A stretch of DNA of 5,755 nucleotides, taken from assembly GCA_934662525.1 (NCBI GenBank), contig CAKUKJ010000174.1, positions 1-5,755 of the forward strand, given 5' to 3'. This document shows, piece by piece, positions 4,921-5,755 of the stretch. This DNA is from an uncultured Coriobacteriales bacterium (GTDB taxonomy: Bacteria; Actinomycetota; Coriobacteriia; Coriobacteriales; UMGS124). Below the pieces are notes generated by a model, which saw only the letters and a program-made list of their open reading frames with translations, had not been told where the DNA came from and did not search any database. The translations under genes were made by a program, and so were the position numbers. Position 1 is the first letter of the stretch; the number at the start of each line of letters is the position of its first letter.

Positions 4921-5724
4921 TTACGCCTGCCTGAGTGCGGCGTACTCTTCACAGGTCATGACGGCGGTGTGCGTGGGGGAGGCGAACTCCATCATGGCGG
5001 CCGCCATGTCCTCGTACTCCTCGGTCGATCCCGAGCAGGCGTCGGTGAGGTAGACGACGGGAGCCCCCGTGTCGATGGCGTCGATTGCCGTGGCGAGCAC
5101 GCAGCACTCGCTCATGACGCCCGTGATGACGATGCGGCCGGCGCGCGCCATGAGGGACTTGGAGTCGGGGTTGCCGAACGACGAGTAGGTCGACTTGGAG
5201 TAAGGCGGGTACGTCTCAGCGTACGGCTTGAGCGCGTCCACTATCTCGTTGAGCCAGGCGTCCTCGTTCACCTCGGCGTTCACCGCGTTGTAGGTCACCC
5301 ACGTGCCCACGGGGTTCTCCGGCGCCAGATACTCGGTGAAGACGACGTTGTCGCACACGCCGCCATCGATGAGAGCGGCGATGTTCTTTGCGCATGCGTT
5401 TGTCTTGGTGCAGGCCCAGCACTGGTCTTCGAGGTAGGCGTTCTGCATGTCCACGACGACGAGCACGTCGCCCAGGGTGCCGTCTGCGGCGAGGGCGAGC
5501 CCCTCGGGCAGGGCGAAGCCGGTCGCGGCCGGGAGGGCGGGGGAGGCCTCCTCGGCTTGGGCCGCCGTGGCAAGCGGGCCGGCGTTGAGGGCGAGGCCCG
5601 TGCCTGCGGCGAGCGCGGCGCCGGCCAGGCAGCCGACGGCTGCCCTGCGCGTCAGATCCGTCTTCTGCGCTCCGATGCAGGTGCGTGCGGGGGTGCATTC
5701 GCGGCGGACATGGTTCTCAAACAT
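4921..5724 (-). CDS. Tat-exported isochorismatase-like cysteine hydrolase
   Basis: 267 residues from ATG at 5724; GGGAG six bases upstream fixes the start. LTRRAAVG (24-31) and an alanine/glycine-rich segment form a Tat signal behind an unusually long 25-residue n-region, with likely cleavage after AQA (55-57). Residues 86-260 carry the isochorismatase-like alpha/beta fold and its triad: Asp92 in VVVDMQNAY, Lys177 in YSKSTYSSF and Cys208 in GVMSECCVLATAIDA (202-216). The family includes nicotinamidases, isochorismatases, N-carbamoyl amidases and others, so the substrate is open; the nucleophile would form a thioester intermediate. Oddities: export (most relatives are cytoplasmic), a second cysteine beside the nucleophile (Cys207), and CWACTKTNAC at 102-111, where relatives usually have no cysteines. 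It lies 250 bp upstream of the flavoprotein gene on the same strand; operators between them suggest separate promoters but joint control. Confidence 0.9.
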   Translation of the reverse strand: MFENHVRRECTPARTCIGAQKTDLTRRAAVGCLAGAALAAGTGLALNAGPLATAAQAEEASPALPAATGFALPEGLALAADGTLGDVLVVVDMQNAYLEDQCWACTKTNACAKNIAALIDGGVCDNVVFTEYLAPENPVGTWVTYNAVNAEVNEDAWLNEIVDALKPYAETYPPYSKSTYSSFGNPDSKSLMARAGRIVITGVMSECCVLATAIDAIDTGAPVVYLTDACSGSTEEYEDMAAAMMEFASPTHTAVMTCEEYAALRQA

Positions 5725-5744
5725 GGCGATCTCCCTTCGGGTCG

Positions 5745-5755
5745 TTCCATATATG
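5745..5755. promoter_or_regulatory. Possible operator half-site upstream of the hydrolase gene, cut by the window end
   Basis: TTCCATATATG at the right edge shares the 8-mer TTCCATAT with the perfect palindrome at 4852-4869. Positions 5749-5754 are ATATAT-like, so the site would become a palindrome (TTCCATATATGGAA) if GAA follows. It lies about 20-30 bases before the hydrolase start codon, where it would overlap the promoter or leader. The remaining bases are outside the window. Confidence 0.3.

Noticed and set aside
4671..4952. A 94-residue N-terminal extension of the flavoprotein, starting at 4952
   Set aside because: It is Arg/Pro/Ser-rich with no family likeness, lies ahead of a proper Tat signal, and covers the palindrome and LysR box. 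ATG 4670 has a good Shine-Dalgarno.
1..5755. CRISPR array, tRNA, rRNA or riboswitch
   Set aside because: No regularly spaced repeats, no cloverleaf and no known leader motif were seen on either strand.

Overview
High-GC, compact bacterial DNA that looks like the gut-associated Actinomycetota class Coriobacteriia, probably Eggerthellaceae. The clues are a twin-arginine (Tat) exported FAD flavoprotein of the fumarate-reductase superfamily, a separate Tat-exported FMN-binding-domain protein, and several regulators packed around them. This is inference from gene content; no rRNA or other taxonomic marker is present.

Layout, left to right. At 1-79 an open + strand frame ends at 43 and is followed at once by a perfect 11-bp hairpin (48-72). 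This resembles the right end of an IS200/IS605-type element and lies where the 3' end of the next gene should be. The minus-strand gene 421->2 encodes a Tat-exported FMN-binding-domain protein whose reading frame runs through the hairpin and off the window without a stop. Then come, all on the minus strand: LysR-family regulator 1 (1551->589), a 341-bp gene-free gap with short repeats and a palindromic promoter, LysR-family regulator 2 (2753->1893), a terminator and a TATAAT promoter, a 587-residue Tat-exported FAD-binding flavoprotein (4670->2907), a 250-bp control region with a LysR-type T-N11-A dyad and an 18-bp perfect palindrome, and a Tat-exported isochorismatase-like cysteine hydrolase (5724->4921).

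Working model (inference). The three non-regulatory proteins all carry Tat signals, so the chemistry is outside the cytoplasmic membrane. The hydrolase could cleave an amide, ester or similar bond in an imported or dietary compound. The flavoprotein could reduce the product, or an unrelated acceptor, with electrons passed through a flavinylated FMN domain. One or both LysR proteins would switch the genes on in response to the substrate. The flavoprotein has the FAD fold but lacks the histidines and arginines that bind fumarate-type dicarboxylates, so the substrate is probably something else. No electron-donor cytochrome, transporter or flavin transferase is in the window.

Most other long open frames, including + strand frames over the flavoprotein and the LysR genes, are antisense shadows.
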